Shown: positions 34,466 through 44,422, counted from the first letter of the stretch. The stretch: DNA of 64,000 nt from CAWEDP01 sp963807925 (GCA_963807925.1 CAWEDP010000002.1:1302001-1366000), one strand, 5' to 3'. Numbers and translations: made by a program. The notes: generated from the letters alone by a model not told the origin.

Positions 34466-36905
34466 TCACTCGCGACGAAGCGCCTGCATTGGATCAATTG
34501 AAGATGCGCGCCGAGCCGGTAAGCAGACCGCAATTATGCTTACGACCAGCATGAGGACGAGCGCCGTCGCCACGGGCAGGATGGGCGTCGACGTGCGCTG
34601 GTACAGACCCGGCGCGGCGAGGCGATCGACCGCCCACGCGAGAGGCGCACCAACGAAGATACCAATACCAACAAGCGTTGCCGCGTCTCGCAGTACCGAG
34701 GGCCAACACGCGCATGCGATCCGCACCAAGGGCCATCCGAATCCCGATCTCGCTCGTCCTTTGCGCGACCGAGAACGTCAGGATCCCGTAGAGTCCAATG
34801 GCAGCAAGCGTGAGGCCAAGCGCGCCAAACGAGGTCGACAGCGTCGCCAGGAGTCGTTCTTGCGAGAGTGCGATGTCGCGCTGATCCGTCAGTTCGTGAA
34901 GATGCGATACGTATTCGTGGCCGGCATCAGCGACTGTGCGCCGAACGACGTCCACGGTTGCCACCGGATCGCGGTCTGTTCGCACAACCAGGTCCGCCCA
35001 GCCTTGGATCGTGTTGCCCCACTGCCAGAAGTTCAGATAGACGACGCGGACGTTGCGCCGCTGAGGACTGGACACGACGGCGTCTGCAGCCACTCCGACG
35101 ATTTCGAGTGATTGGTTGAGCGGGTTGGTGCCCACGCGAATCTGCCGTCCCACGACCGGCGCCGCGCCAAAGAGGGCGCGCGCGGCCGACTCGCTGACGA
35201 TGGCGGTTCGGCGGACGTCACTGGACTTGCCATTCCTGTCGAATGGCGAACCGGTAGTAAGCGGGATTCCTAGCGTCGAAAAGAACTGGTCGCTGACGAT
35301 CATCTGCTCGATCGGCACCTCGCCTTCTGATCGAGCGACTGCAGCCGGGACGAATGCTAGCTGTCCGACGAGCACAGGTGAACGCGAGAACGCTGCTGAC
35401 CTGACGCCAGGAATGGATGCGATCTGTTCGAGGAGCCGAGGAAAATATGTGCTTCCGGTGAAGGGCGGTTGATACCCGCCAGGAATCGGAGAGAGTTGCG
35501 CAGAAACCACGCGGTCCAGTGTCATGCCAAGCGGTTCCGCTTGGAGCCGCCGCAGTTCCTGAACAAAGGCGCTTCCAGCCGCCGCGAGCACCATCGTCAA
35601 CGCGACCTGCGCAATGATGACGATCTGTCGCGGTCGATCCCGATGACCAATGACGCGTCGTGACGCCGCGCCCAGCGCCGAGGCATCCACACGGCTCGAG
35701 GCCAGCGTCGGTAAGATCGCGAACACGGCGAATGCGATCGCCGAGACGAGGCACGTAAACCCTAGCACGCGGGCGTCGGGCGCTACGTCAATGGCAAAGG
35801 TCGGCGCGTTGGCGCTAAACATCGCCACAAGCAGCCGGTCTATCCACATCGACGCGGTGAGTCCAGCGGCGGCGCCGGCAACGAGCAGGAGCGCGCTCTC
35901 TGCCAGCGCGTCGCAAGCCAGGTTCCATCGCGATGCGCCGAGCGCCGTTCGCACGACTGCTTCACGGCGCCGCTGGGCGCCGCGCGCTAGCAGTAGATTC
36001 GCCACGTTGACGCACGTCACGAGGAGTACGATGCCAGAAATCGCGAGCAACGCGACCAGCGGTTTCTGAAAGCGCGGTCGCAGCGAGTAGTCAATTCCAG
36101 TGGCGGCGTCGGTGACGATCAGGCGCCGCTTCAGATATCGATCGCGCACCGCGCCGGCATATTGCGCCGGCACCGAAGCGTCGAGGAAATTCGGCCACAG
36201 GGCGGTTAAGCGCGCGGTGGCTGATTGCACCGTCGCGTCGCGCGGCAGCCGTGCGAAGACCTCCATTGGCAACATTTCACGCGGGGGCGTGTCCACGCCA
36301 AGGTCCAGCTGGGCGAACGGAATGAAGAGTTTTTCCGGATAGCCGACCATCAGTCCAGTGAACTCGCGCTCGGCGACGCCGACAATCGTGAACGTGCCGC
36401 CTTCAATCCGCATCGTGCGGCCAATCGCCGTCGCGTTTCCGTCGAAATCGCGCAGCCACGTCTCGTAGGCGAGCACAACCGCCTTCGGAGAATTGGGCTG
36501 GTCATCAGCCTCGGTCAGCGGCCGGCCAATCACGGTGTGGATACCCAGCGTGGTGAAGCATTGCCCGGTCATCGCGTGTGACGCCATCTGCGTGACACGA
36601 CCGTCTACGCTCACCGTCGACAGTGGAGACAGGAATCCGCACAGCCCGTTGAACAGCTGCTCATGCTGAATCAGAGCCGCCATCGAGCTAAGGATCGCGC
36701 CTGGCCCTCCGTTGGGGCCGCTGTTGGTCGCGATGCGTACGAGCCGGTCCGGATCCGCGACCGGAATCTTGCGCAGCAGCACGGCGTTAGCCAAAGTGAA
36801 CATGGCCGTGTTCGCGCCGATGCCAAGTGCGAGCGAGATGACCGCCGCCGCCGTGAATGCCGGGTTCCGGCGCAATTGTCGCAGCGCGTACTTCCACGTC
36901 TGCAT
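34466..36905 (-). pseudogene. ADOP-family ABC transporter permease, frameshifted
   Basis: The protein (about 810 aa if corrected) starts MQTWKYALRQLRRNPAFTAA and has the duplicated MacB/FtsX layout: an N-terminal helix, a periplasmic domain, three membrane segments (VALLAISGIVLLVTCVNVAN), a second unit, and the C-terminal LRRE motif after ALRDAATLVGIGIFVGAP. A one-base shift near 34700 separates the last ~80 residues. ADOP permeases are abundant in acidobacteria and usually lack an adjacent ATPase gene, as here. It lies inside island 2, so it is either cargo or trapped host sequence. Confidence 0.85.
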
Positions 36906-36911
36906 GCGCGG

Positions 36912-36917
36912 ATTATA
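36912..36917 (-). promoter_or_regulatory. TATAAT -10 hexamer in front of ADOP gene
   Basis: A consensus TATAAT on the minus strand ends 6 nt before the ATG at 36905, the leaderless geometry also seen at hpt and upp. No good -35 or Shine-Dalgarno sequence is present. Confidence 0.55.
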
Positions 36918-37245
36918 GGACCGACAAGTGAAGAATACACGCGGCATCGGACGGCGCGAGGCGGTCACCTTCCAGCTCACCGCCCAGTACGCAGGACTGA
37001 AATCCAACGGACTTCGAATCTTCCGCCCTGGTTGCAGTGGCGAACCCGGATCGATTCGAGCGCACGCGATCGAAGAGCCTGGGACGGGACCCACCCGCCC
37101 CAGGGATCCCCACGGCGCCCCCTGAGACACGGTGAGACAATCTGTCGGAGAAAACACCGGCAAAGAGCGATTCGGACTCACGGCGATCTGAGTAGAATTC
37201 GAACCAAATGAAGCAGATCGAATCGAGCCGCCTCCCGTGCATCGC

Positions 37246-37291
37246 CTTCACACGCACGAGGTCATAGGTTCGAGTCCAGTAGCGCCCACCA
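37246..37291 (+). repeat. 3' fragment of tRNA-Val, right attachment site of island 2
   Basis: These 46 bases repeat the tRNA from the anticodon loop to ACCA, with two adjacent mismatches (TA for CT at 37265-37266) in the T stem. It marks the right end of island 2. The stretch 36906-37245 left of it holds no supported gene. Confidence 0.92.
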
Positions 37292-37297
37292 GACCTT

Positions 37298-38158
37298 TCA
37301 GTTCGCGGTGGGGTGCTCGACGTGGTCGATGACGAGCAGATCGATCGCGGTTTTGGTCGATTCGAGTCTGAGCCCGAGCTGTTCCCGCAACGCCGTAAAG
37401 ATCGATGTCGGCAGACCATCGGGGAGGCTGACGTTCGGCGGTGCTTCCTCCGGTCTCCACTGAAGGTCCAGCGCAAAGGTGCCCTCGAGGCCGGTCCGAT
37501 CCTGCACCGGCCGCTCGACCCGCGAAGACAGGAGATTCACCAATTGCGACAGCGTCATCGCAGTTCCCCGAAACGCAAACGCGCTGACCACCTGACGGCC
37601 GCAGGGCAGATCGCCAGGCAGTGGCGGTGGCGCACCACGCCGTCCGCCTGCGATCCACGCCGCACAGTTGCCTGGCGTCGGGCGAAGCTGAGAGCCGAGC
37701 CTGCCGTCGCGCCTCGCTGTCACCAGCGCGTAGGCGGGCAACTCCCTGCTTTCGCGGTGCGCCGCCAACATGAACCGGTCGGCCAGAACCGCCCGAACCA
37801 TGAGCAGACCCTGTGACACGGTGAACGCCGGCGTGTCGTCGTCTGACGCCTTGGCCTGGATCTCGAACAGCTCGTCGTCAACCCATCTCGGCGCGCCCAC
37901 GATCTCCTGCCGGGCGCGCGCCGGCGAGATCCCGTAGGCGCACGCGATCAGCCATCGGAGGTCGCCAAAGCCGCTGAATCGGCCGCGGGCCGGAAAGGTG
38001 CAGTTCAAAGGTTTCTGGAGCGGGATCTCCCGTTTGACCGGCTTGACCGATGCGACCTCGAACGACGGATCTGCCTGAGCCTGCGCCGCTCCGAGCCTGC
38101 CAGTGAGCCAGAGCACGGACAGCACGCGGATGAACCGGAGGGGACGGTATCGTCGCAT
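37298..38158 (-). CDS. TIGR03435-family secreted protein
   Basis: The 286-aa protein starts MRRYRPLRFIRVLSVLWLTG (signal peptide, about 1-28) and has the family pattern: PSFEVASVKPV near the mature start, ISPARARQEIVGAPRWVDDE in the middle, LADRFMLAAHRESRELPAYAL, the DRTGLEGTFALDLQW block, and a C-terminal LLVIDHVEHPTAN. These proteins are expanded in acidobacteria; their function is unknown. I chose ATG 38158 because upstream sequence is not family-like. It starts the host DNA right of island 2. Confidence 0.88.
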   Translation of the reverse strand: MRRYRPLRFIRVLSVLWLTGRLGAAQAQADPSFEVASVKPVKREIPLQKPLNCTFPARGRFSGFGDLRWLIACAYGISPARARQEIVGAPRWVDDELFEIQAKASDDDTPAFTVSQGLLMVRAVLADRFMLAAHRESRELPAYALVTARRDGRLGSQLRPTPGNCAAWIAGGRRGAPPPLPGDLPCGRQVVSAFAFRGTAMTLSQLVNLLSSRVERPVQDRTGLEGTFALDLQWRPEEAPPNVSLPDGLPTSIFTALREQLGLRLESTKTAIDLLVIDHVEHPTAN

Positions 38159-38333
38159 CACGTCCTCCACGTTCAGACGACGCGGCTCGACCTCCGGCCG
38201 GTTTACGTCGCTCGAAACGGATTCGACGTGTCGTAAGGCGTCTTCGCCCCGTCGGCGCGGAATCACGCGGGATATGGGCCATCGAGGAGCGGCAATCGGT
38301 TTGCGAAAGAGAACCGGAAAAGGAGTGGACCTC

Positions 38334-38693
38334 ATGCGGAGACTGATTGTGCTCGCGGCATTTCCGGTGCTGGCGAGCTGCGGAGGAAGTTCGACCCCGA
38401 CCATGCCGTCGCCGCCGCCCACGACGGGCCCGGCGGTTTCAATCGTGTCCGGAGCATCGGTGATGACCACCGGCGCCTACGCGCCGAACCCGATCACGAT
38501 TGCGGTCGGCGGGACCGTGACCTGGGTCAACAACGACAGCACGACGCACACCTCGACCTCCGACGGCGGGCCGTGGAGCTCGGGCGATATCGCGCCGGGC
38601 GGCACCTTCACCACGACGTTCGCCTCGGCCGGCACTTTCACTTACCACTGTGCCATCCACCCGAACATGATTGGCTCGGTCACGGTTCAGTGA
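38334..38693 (+). CDS. Cupredoxin (plastocyanin-like) lipoprotein
   Basis: The 119-aa protein has a lipoprotein signal (MRRLIVLAAFPVLASC, lipobox LASC, Cys16), a proline-rich linker, then a type I copper domain: VGGTVTWVNNDSTTHT, and FTYHCAIHPNMIGSVTV. The ligands His (TTHT), Cys (YHC), His (AIHP) and Met (PNM) are present. It is probably an electron carrier on the outer face of a membrane. Confidence 0.9.
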   Translation: MRRLIVLAAFPVLASCGGSSTPTMPSPPPTTGPAVSIVSGASVMTTGAYAPNPITIAVGGTVTWVNNDSTTHTSTSDGGPWSSGDIAPGGTFTTTFASAGTFTYHCAIHPNMIGSVTVQ

Positions 38694-38886
38694 TCGATCC
38701 GTCCGCACGAGCGCCGGGCCGCGGGCCGGCGCCGCCACCGCTTCCCGGCAACCGGTCGAATCGACCGGTGCGCCCGGCCGCTTCCCCGATCGCCCGGACA
38801 TTCAACATCCTTGAAGCGAGGAGGTGCTAACGCTAAGCTTGTAGGGCCCACCGGCCGTGTGCGGCCGTGGACTTCGAGAGGTTGAG

Positions 38887-39912
38887 ATGAAGAATGTGAC
38901 TTCCGGCGTGATGGCGATTGCGGTGGTCGCGTGTTCAGCGTCGATCGCAGCGCAGTGGCCCAAACACCCCGATCCCAGCGTGCCGCGCGACGCGCAGGGC
39001 AAGGTGCAGATGGACGCGCCGGCGCCCCGGACCGCTGACGGCCACATCGATTTTTCGGGCGTCTGGATGCACGCCAACAGCGGGCCGCCCGGACGCGGCC
39101 GCGGGCGCGGCGGCCAGCGTCAGGGCGCACCGGGTCGGCAGACCGGCCCGGCGGCCGCGCCGGCGGCGCCGGCGGCACCCGCCGACGCGGCCCCAGGCGC
39201 GGGCGGAGCCCCCACCCAGAATGTCGGCGCTCCACAGCCCGGCGCGCGGGGCGGTGTGTCGCTCGAGCCGGCGACCACGGCGTTCCCGTACGATCCGAGC
39301 GGGCCGCCGGTTGCCACCTTCTTCGAGGCGGGCGGCAACATGGACGGCGGCCTGCCCTATACGCCGTGGGCATCGGATATCAAGAAGAAGCGACTGGCGC
39401 TTCAGGACCGGGAGAATCCCGACGCCAACTGCATGCCGATGGGCTTCCTCCAGTTCCACCAGCAGCCGCAGCCCCGCAAGATCATCCAGACGCCGAAGCT
39501 GATTCTGATCGAGTACGAGGCGAACTACGGCCTGCGGCACATCTACCTCGATGGACGCAAGCTCCCGCCTCCGGGGGAACCGCAGCCGTGGTGGTACGGC
39601 TACTCGGTTGGCCACTGGGAAGGCGACACCCTCGTCGTGGAGACCAACAACCTGCGCGGCGCCGAGGACAGTCCCAACGACGGCTGGCTGGATGTGAACG
39701 GCAGCCCGTACAGCGAGCAGGCGAAGTTCACCGAGCGGTTCCGGCGGCTCACGTTCGGCCACCTGCAGGTGGATCTCACGCTCGAAGATGCGAAGGCGTA
39801 CACGAAGCCCTGGACGGTGCGCGTCGATCAGCGCATCCTGCCCGACGAGGAGCCGATCGAGTTCATCTGCAATGAGAACCAGCAGTTCCGGCGGCGCGTG
39901 AAGATCGATTAG
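38887..39912 (+). CDS. Secreted acidobacterial protein of unknown function
   Basis: The 341-aa protein has a signal peptide (MKNVTSGVMAIAVVACSASI), a Gly/Arg/Pro/Ala-rich low-complexity stretch (about 65-125), and a conserved C-terminal part with NYGLRHIYLDGR and YSVGHWEGDTLVVET. This last module also occurs in the neighbouring convergent gene (GHSIGRWQNDVLVVDT), so the two are distant paralogues. The role is unknown. A GAGAGG ribosome-binding site precedes ATG 38887. Confidence 0.83.
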   Translation: MKNVTSGVMAIAVVACSASIAAQWPKHPDPSVPRDAQGKVQMDAPAPRTADGHIDFSGVWMHANSGPPGRGRGRGGQRQGAPGRQTGPAAAPAAPAAPADAAPGAGGAPTQNVGAPQPGARGGVSLEPATTAFPYDPSGPPVATFFEAGGNMDGGLPYTPWASDIKKKRLALQDRENPDANCMPMGFLQFHQQPQPRKIIQTPKLILIEYEANYGLRHIYLDGRKLPPPGEPQPWWYGYSVGHWEGDTLVVETNNLRGAEDSPNDGWLDVNGSPYSEQAKFTERFRRLTFGHLQVDLTLEDAKAYTKPWTVRVDQRILPDEEPIEFICNENQQFRRRVKID

Positions 39913-39925
39913 GCGCTCGATCCCG

Positions 39926-41095
39926 TCAACGGCCCGCTTGCTTCGAGAAATCGACGAAGCTGGTGTCCTTGCACGTGTCGGAGGTATACGGCGCATCTGC
40001 CACCTGCACGACATCGGAGCCGGTGTACTCCCCTTTCAGGTACACAGGATCGACCGCCGTGTACGCGCGCGTCAGCTTCATCGTGTTCGGATCCAGGGAG
40101 AACCGCTCGATCACGTGGAGCTTGTCGCTGTTAGGGACCGGCGCATTCAGCACGCCCGGCAGAAAGCTGATTGTGTCGACGACGAGCACGTCGTTCTGCC
40201 AACGCCCGATCGAGTGGCCGGCGCGCGTCGGCTTGACGTTGGCGGGATGCTCCTTGAGCGCCATGTAGATCGTGCGCTTGAGCCCCATCTGGCCGTATTC
40301 GAGCACGATCGTGTCCCGGTTCTGCGCGATCCGATTCACCGGGCCGTCGAACGTCCAATCGAAGACGATGCTGGTCGTCTGACACCGGAATCGCGGGTTG
40401 TCCTCGCGCTTGAAAATCGCCGCCGCCTGCGCGCCGGCGGCCGTGAGCTCGGTTCCGCCGTAGAGGCGCGGTCCGGCGGGCGCGCCGGCGCCCCGGCGGC
40501 CGCCTCCGGCGCCGTTCTGTCGCTGACCGGGCTGATACTGGCTGAGCGAACCGAGCGGCACCAGTCCGCCGCCAGTGCCCTTGGCGTTCACCATGACGAG
40601 CTGTTCGGCGGCCCAGTCTCCCGCGATGTTCGGCTCGCCTGTCGGCCGACGCGCAGGGCGTTTCGCGTTCGGCGCCTGAATCGGCCCTCGAACCTCCTGC
40701 AGGCGGCCCTGCGGCGCCTTGATGTACTGCGCATACCGATCCATGTGCGTGCCGTCCTGGAAGGTGACCGTCTGCAGGTAGCAGGAGGTCGGGTCGGCGC
40801 GGTCGGGCGACGCTTCGACGGTGATGCGCTGGCCAATCGGAAACAGCTCCTTCGACCACCCGGAACGCCGCAGGACGTGCACCGATCGCATCTCGCACCG
40901 ATGGTGGGACACGCGCCCGTCGGGTTCCATCACGTCGAAGTACAGCCACGAGTGAGGGTTGATGAGGTCGACGCGCGTCAGCTTTCCCTGCAGCGTCACC
41001 GTCTTGCCGAGATCGAACGTGCCCGGCCCGTGATGGGCGGATGCGGCGACGGCAATCGCCGTAAACACGACGACGAACACAGCTGATCGGATCAT
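39926..41095 (-). CDS. DUF6152-type secreted protein
   Basis: The 389-aa protein has a signal peptide (MIRSAVFVVVFTAIAVAASA), then HHGPGTFDLGKTVTLQGKLT and INPHSWLYFDV, the DUF6152 beta-domain, followed by a Gly/Arg-rich linker and a C-terminal module with HSIGRWQNDVLVVDTISFLP like that of its convergent neighbour. A GGGAGAA ribosome-binding site supports ATG 41095. It is probably periplasmic; function unknown. Confidence 0.83.
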   Translation of the reverse strand: MIRSAVFVVVFTAIAVAASAHHGPGTFDLGKTVTLQGKLTRVDLINPHSWLYFDVMEPDGRVSHHRCEMRSVHVLRRSGWSKELFPIGQRITVEASPDRADPTSCYLQTVTFQDGTHMDRYAQYIKAPQGRLQEVRGPIQAPNAKRPARRPTGEPNIAGDWAAEQLVMVNAKGTGGGLVPLGSLSQYQPGQRQNGAGGGRRGAGAPAGPRLYGGTELTAAGAQAAAIFKREDNPRFRCQTTSIVFDWTFDGPVNRIAQNRDTIVLEYGQMGLKRTIYMALKEHPANVKPTRAGHSIGRWQNDVLVVDTISFLPGVLNAPVPNSDKLHVIERFSLDPNTMKLTRAYTAVDPVYLKGEYTGSDVVQVADAPYTSDTCKDTSFVDFSKQAGR

Positions 41096-41290
41096 GCTCG
41101 TTCTCCCGCGCTCTGGCCCGCCCGACGCGCGTGCCGGCGTCGAATCATACCCGACCGCGCCGCCCGCGGCACGAATCGTGGCATCCGACCGGCTCCGAGA
41201 GAGCAGGGAGCGTCGGCCGCAGCTCGCCTGAACACGGCCGGGCCGGTTCGGCCGCCCTGAGGCTGGAGTGTTCCGGAAGGACGCCGGCGT

Positions 41291-42973
41291 CTACACGCCG
41301 CGCCGGTAGTGCCGGTACACCGGCTCCCACGTGTTGGCGGCCACGCGCCGCTCGATCTCGTGTGGCGACAGCGCGGGGGCCGCGTCGGCGGCGACCAGCG
41401 TCCGGCCGACGGTGATCGCCACCTCGCGCGAGACCTCGCGCAGCCGCGTCAGCCGCGGAAAGATCGCGGCGCCGGGGATGTCGGACGGCCCCGTGATCTC
41501 GTGGATCGCCCGCGCTGCGGCCGAGAACACCTCGTCGGGAATCCATCGCGCCCCCACCGCCGTCGCGCCGAGGCCGATGCCCGGAAACGCCAGGACGTTG
41601 TTGCCCTGGCCGATCTCGTGCGCGGCACCGTCGAGGATTACCGGTTCGAAAGGGCTGCCTGTGCCGACGACGGCCGCGCCGTGCGTCCAACGCAGGATGT
41701 CCGACGGCTGCGCCTCGATGTTCGCGGTGGGATTCGACAGCGCCAGGATGATCGGCCGTGCGCACTGCCGGTGCATCGCCTTGACGATCTGTTCGGTGAA
41801 GGCGCCTGGCTGCCCCGATGCACCGATGAGGATCGTCGGCCTGAAGTGGCGCACGACGTCGAGCAGACCGAAGCTTCCCGACGGCTCGGGCCACCCCGCC
41901 ACGATGTCCGGCGCCGCTGCCACGTCGCGCTTGTGACCGGCGAGGCCGGGCCGGTCGCCGAGAATCAGGCCGCGCCGATCCAGACAGAGAATCCGTTGCG
42001 AGATGTCGCGGGACCTCAGGCCGGCCTCGCGCATCGCGCGCCGCAGCTGCAGCGCGCAGCCGGCGCCCGACGCGCCGGCGCCGTAGAAGACGACGCGTTC
42101 GTCCTTGAGGTCACGGCCCACACGCTCGAGCGCGGTTCTCACGCCGGCTTCGATCACCGCGCCGGTCCCCTGGATGTCATCGTCGAAGCTGGGAAGCTGC
42201 CGACGGTAGCGGTGCAGCACCTCGAACGCGCGTTCGTTCGCAAAGTCCTCCCACTGCACGAGCGCGCCGGGAAACAGCCGGCCGATCGCCTCGACGAGCT
42301 CGTCGAGCAGCGAGAAGTAGGCGTCTCCGCGGAGCCGCGGCTCGCGAACACCGAGGTACAGCGGATCGCCGAGCAGCTCGGGGTTGTCGGTGCCCACGTC
42401 GAGGTCGATGGGCAGCGTCCGCGCGGGATGGATGCCCGCACCGGCCGTGTACAAGGCGAGCTTGCCGACGGCGATTCCCATGCCGCCGACGCCTTGATCG
42501 CCAAGCCCGAGAATCGCCTCGTTGTCGGTCACCACGATGATCTGCGTGTCGGGCCGCTCGGCGTGTCGAAGCGCCTCGGCCACGCGTCCGCGGTCGCGAG
42601 CCGACAGATAGATGCCGCGCGGCCGGCGATACAAGTGGCTGTACTGCTGGCACACGAGGCCGACCGTCGGGGTGTACACGATCGGGACCATCTCCTCCAC
42701 GTGCTCGAGGATCAGGCGATAGAAGAGCGTCTCGTTTCGGTCCTGAAGGCCCGCGAGAAACAGGTAGCGGGCGACCGAGTCCGGCGCGCGCAGGAAGTTC
42801 TCATAGGCGCGCGCGACCTGCTCGGACGGACTCGCCACGGCCGGCGGCAGAAGACCCCGCAGCCCGAGCGCTTCGCGTTCGTCGCTGGTGAAGCAGGTGC
42901 CCTTGTTCAGAATCGGATCGTCCCGGACGGCAAGTCCGCGCCGGTAGACCGCGACGTACCGCTCGCCGGTCAC
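41291..42973 (-). CDS. NAD-dependent malic enzyme
   Basis: It decarboxylates malate to pyruvate. The 560-aa length and motifs match the large malic enzyme family: MVPIVYTPTVGLVCQQYSH, VVTDNEAILGLGDQG, WEDFANERAFEVL, PSFDDDIQGTGAV and VFYGAGASGAGCA (dinucleotide site), and LALSNPTA. The start is GTG 42973; family-like sequence (RFDPVTGERYVAVYRRG) continues a few residues upstream in frame, but no further start codon exists there, so the true N-terminus may be slightly longer or use a rare codon. Confidence 0.92.
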   Translation of the reverse strand: MTGERYVAVYRRGLAVRDDPILNKGTCFTSDEREALGLRGLLPPAVASPSEQVARAYENFLRAPDSVARYLFLAGLQDRNETLFYRLILEHVEEMVPIVYTPTVGLVCQQYSHLYRRPRGIYLSARDRGRVAEALRHAERPDTQIIVVTDNEAILGLGDQGVGGMGIAVGKLALYTAGAGIHPARTLPIDLDVGTDNPELLGDPLYLGVREPRLRGDAYFSLLDELVEAIGRLFPGALVQWEDFANERAFEVLHRYRRQLPSFDDDIQGTGAVIEAGVRTALERVGRDLKDERVVFYGAGASGAGCALQLRRAMREAGLRSRDISQRILCLDRRGLILGDRPGLAGHKRDVAAAPDIVAGWPEPSGSFGLLDVVRHFRPTILIGASGQPGAFTEQIVKAMHRQCARPIILALSNPTANIEAQPSDILRWTHGAAVVGTGSPFEPVILDGAAHEIGQGNNVLAFPGIGLGATAVGARWIPDEVFSAAARAIHEITGPSDIPGAAIFPRLTRLREVSREVAITVGRTLVAADAAPALSPHEIERRVAANTWEPVYRHYRRGV

Positions 42974-43301
42974 CGGGTCGAAACGGTCCTCGGTACGATC
43001 GGGCCGGGGGCACGGAGACGTCGAGTGTGCTCGCCATTGGCAATGCCTCGCGCAGTGTCAGGTTTGATTCGGTCGGATGTCACCAGATCGCACGACTCGT
43101 GCCGGCCTCGCGCGGCGCGGGAGGCGTCGGGCGCGCGGACGCCCTGCCAAATGCCGTGCGATTCCCGTCCGACAGAAGCGACTCCGCGATCGGCTGCCGG
43201 AATTCCGTCACCGCTGGCGGCTCCGGAGCCGATTTCCGGCCACTCCGGCGGCCGGCGAGGTGGTACGGGTCTTTCGTGCGGAGGGACGAGGAGATCCGAC
43301 C
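42974..43301. other. Intergenic region
   Basis: This is the divergent region between the malic enzyme and a small zinc-ribbon gene. I see no gene or clear promoter consensus. Confidence 0.4.
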
Positions 43302-43544
43302 ATGGCCGTCGTGCCCCAATTCCCTGCTCACGAGTACATCACGCGCGAGGCGCTCGCGTCGCACCTGCCGGCCGGCGCGCCGGCCTTTCTGTGCCCCCGC
43401 TGCGGGTGGGCGCTGGAGCACGAAGGCAGCCAGCCGACCGCTGGCGACCTCCGCGGAGGCCTGTCAGACTTCTACGTCTGCCCCGCCGGCTGCGGCACCT
43501 TCGAGCGGGTCCGCGCGACACACCACGCGCACCTGGTCGAATAG
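43302..43544 (+). CDS. Small zinc-ribbon-like protein
   Basis: The 80-aa protein has two Cys pairs, FLCPRCGWALEHEG and YVCPAGCGTFERV, in the pattern of a rubredoxin-like zinc ribbon. It contains no signal peptide or other domain. I do not recognise a specific family. The ATG is preceded by GAGGAGA. Confidence 0.6.
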   Translation: MAVVPQFPAHEYITREALASHLPAGAPAFLCPRCGWALEHEGSQPTAGDLRGGLSDFYVCPAGCGTFERVRATHHAHLVE

Positions 43545-43647
43545 GCCGCCGGCCCGGTCCGGAAATTTCTGTTTCGCCGCGGCCGCCTGCTGTTCATCCG
43601 CTTGGGGACCGCCCCCCACGACAGACCGGCGGTACGCAAAGGGGTGA

Positions 43648-43866
43648 CATGAGGAGATCGACGGCCACCCGCTGCAGCGCCCGGCGGAGCTCGCCGGCCG
43701 CGCCGAGCTGGCCGACGAAAAGTTCCAGAAGAAGGTCGAGCGGGACACCACCGCACGCACGCGTGCGGAGAAGGCCATCGGATCGTTCCGTCAGAACTTT
43801 GCGGTCCTGCAGGCGCTCGGCGGCCAACGCGCGGAGGACAAAGCGGTCGAAGCCGATCCGCAATAA
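43648..43866 (+). pseudogene. Open frame without start codon, possible gene remnant
   Basis: An open frame reads EEIDGHPLQRPAELAGRAEL, then a helical basic stretch (ADEKFQKKVERDTTARTRAE), to a TAA. It lacks ATG, GTG or TTG. The composition looks coding, so it may be a decayed or mis-assembled small gene; it could also be chance. Confidence 0.3.
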
Positions 43867-43881
43867 TGCGGGCCAATTCCC

Positions 43882-43907
43882 GTAGTGTCCGGCTTCAGCC
43901 GGACCAG
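43882..43907 (+). repeat. REP-like palindrome
   Basis: GTAGTGTCCGGCTTCAGCCG followed by GACCAG: a short palindrome (GTCCGGCT-TC-AGCCGGAC) that recurs at 48618, 48648 and, in reverse orientation, 51181. It lies just past the 3' end of the MaoC gene. Confidence 0.8.
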
Positions 43908-43915
43908 AACAGCCC

Positions 43916-44422
43916 TCACGCATCTCTTGGCGGCCCCACGGAAGTGCGGTCGGGCACGTGACCGCTCTTGTACACCATGAACGTGCGCGTAAACTCCAGC
44001 ACCGGCGTGCCGTGCTGGTTGACGCCGGTGGTCTTGACGCGGACAAGACCGACCGCCGGCCGCGATTTCGACTCGCGCATGTCGAGCACCTCGCTGCGCG
44101 AATAGATCGTGTCGCCTTCGAACACAGGATGGGGGAGTCGCACGTCGTCCCAGCCCAGGTTGGCCATCGCGTTCTGAGACAGGTCGGTCACCGACTGTCC
44201 CGTGACGATGGCGAGCGTGAGACAGGAGTTGACGAGCGGCTTGCCGAACTCGGTGGCGGCGGCGAAGTGGTGATCGAAATGCACCGGGTTGGTATTTTGG
44301 GTCAGCAGGGTGAACCACACGTTGTCGGCCGCCAACACGGTGCGGCCCAGGGGGTGCTCGTAGACGTCGCCGACCTCGAAGTCCTCGTAGACCCGGCCCG
44401 TCCAGCCCTTCTTCACAGCCAT
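43916..44422 (-). CDS. MaoC-family dehydratase/hydratase
   Basis: The 168-aa hot-dog-fold enzyme has the hydratase motif NTNPVHFDHHFAAATEFGKP (catalytic Asp and His region) and GDTIYSRSEVLDMRESKSRP typical of mesaconyl-CoA or beta-methylmalyl-CoA hydratase relatives. I chose ATG 44422. It is the last gene of an operon with a CoA-transferase and a transporter, so it probably hydrates the CoA ester of an unsaturated dicarboxylic or branched acid made by the upstream enzyme. Confidence 0.88.
   Translation of the reverse strand: MAVKKGWTGRVYEDFEVGDVYEHPLGRTVLAADNVWFTLLTQNTNPVHFDHHFAAATEFGKPLVNSCLTLAIVTGQSVTDLSQNAMANLGWDDVRLPHPVFEGDTIYSRSEVLDMRESKSRPAVGLVRVKTTGVNQHGTPVLEFTRTFMVYKSGHVPDRTSVGPPRDA

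Larger units (their letters stand above)
28088..37291. mobile_element. Genomic island 2, integrated at the 3' end of tRNA-Val, mobilisable
   Basis: The left end is the intact tRNA-Val; the right end is a 46-bp copy of its 3' part (37246-37291) with two mismatches. The integrase lies immediately inside the left end, as is usual. It carries an excisionase, a second copy of the ISL3 element, a DUF433/DUF5615 pair, a mobilisation module with TraD-like protein, probable oriT and MobQ-type relaxase, and an ADOP permease. No conjugation (T4SS) genes are present, so transfer would need a helper. Confidence 0.88.

Noticed and set aside
37246..37291. Third tRNA-Val copy
   Set aside because: Lacks the 5' acceptor strand and D arm, and has two mismatches in the T stem.
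41309..43885. 858-aa plus-strand open frame opposite the malic enzyme
   Set aside because: It runs antisense through the malic enzyme with repetitive Arg/His composition; the minus-strand frame has all family motifs.
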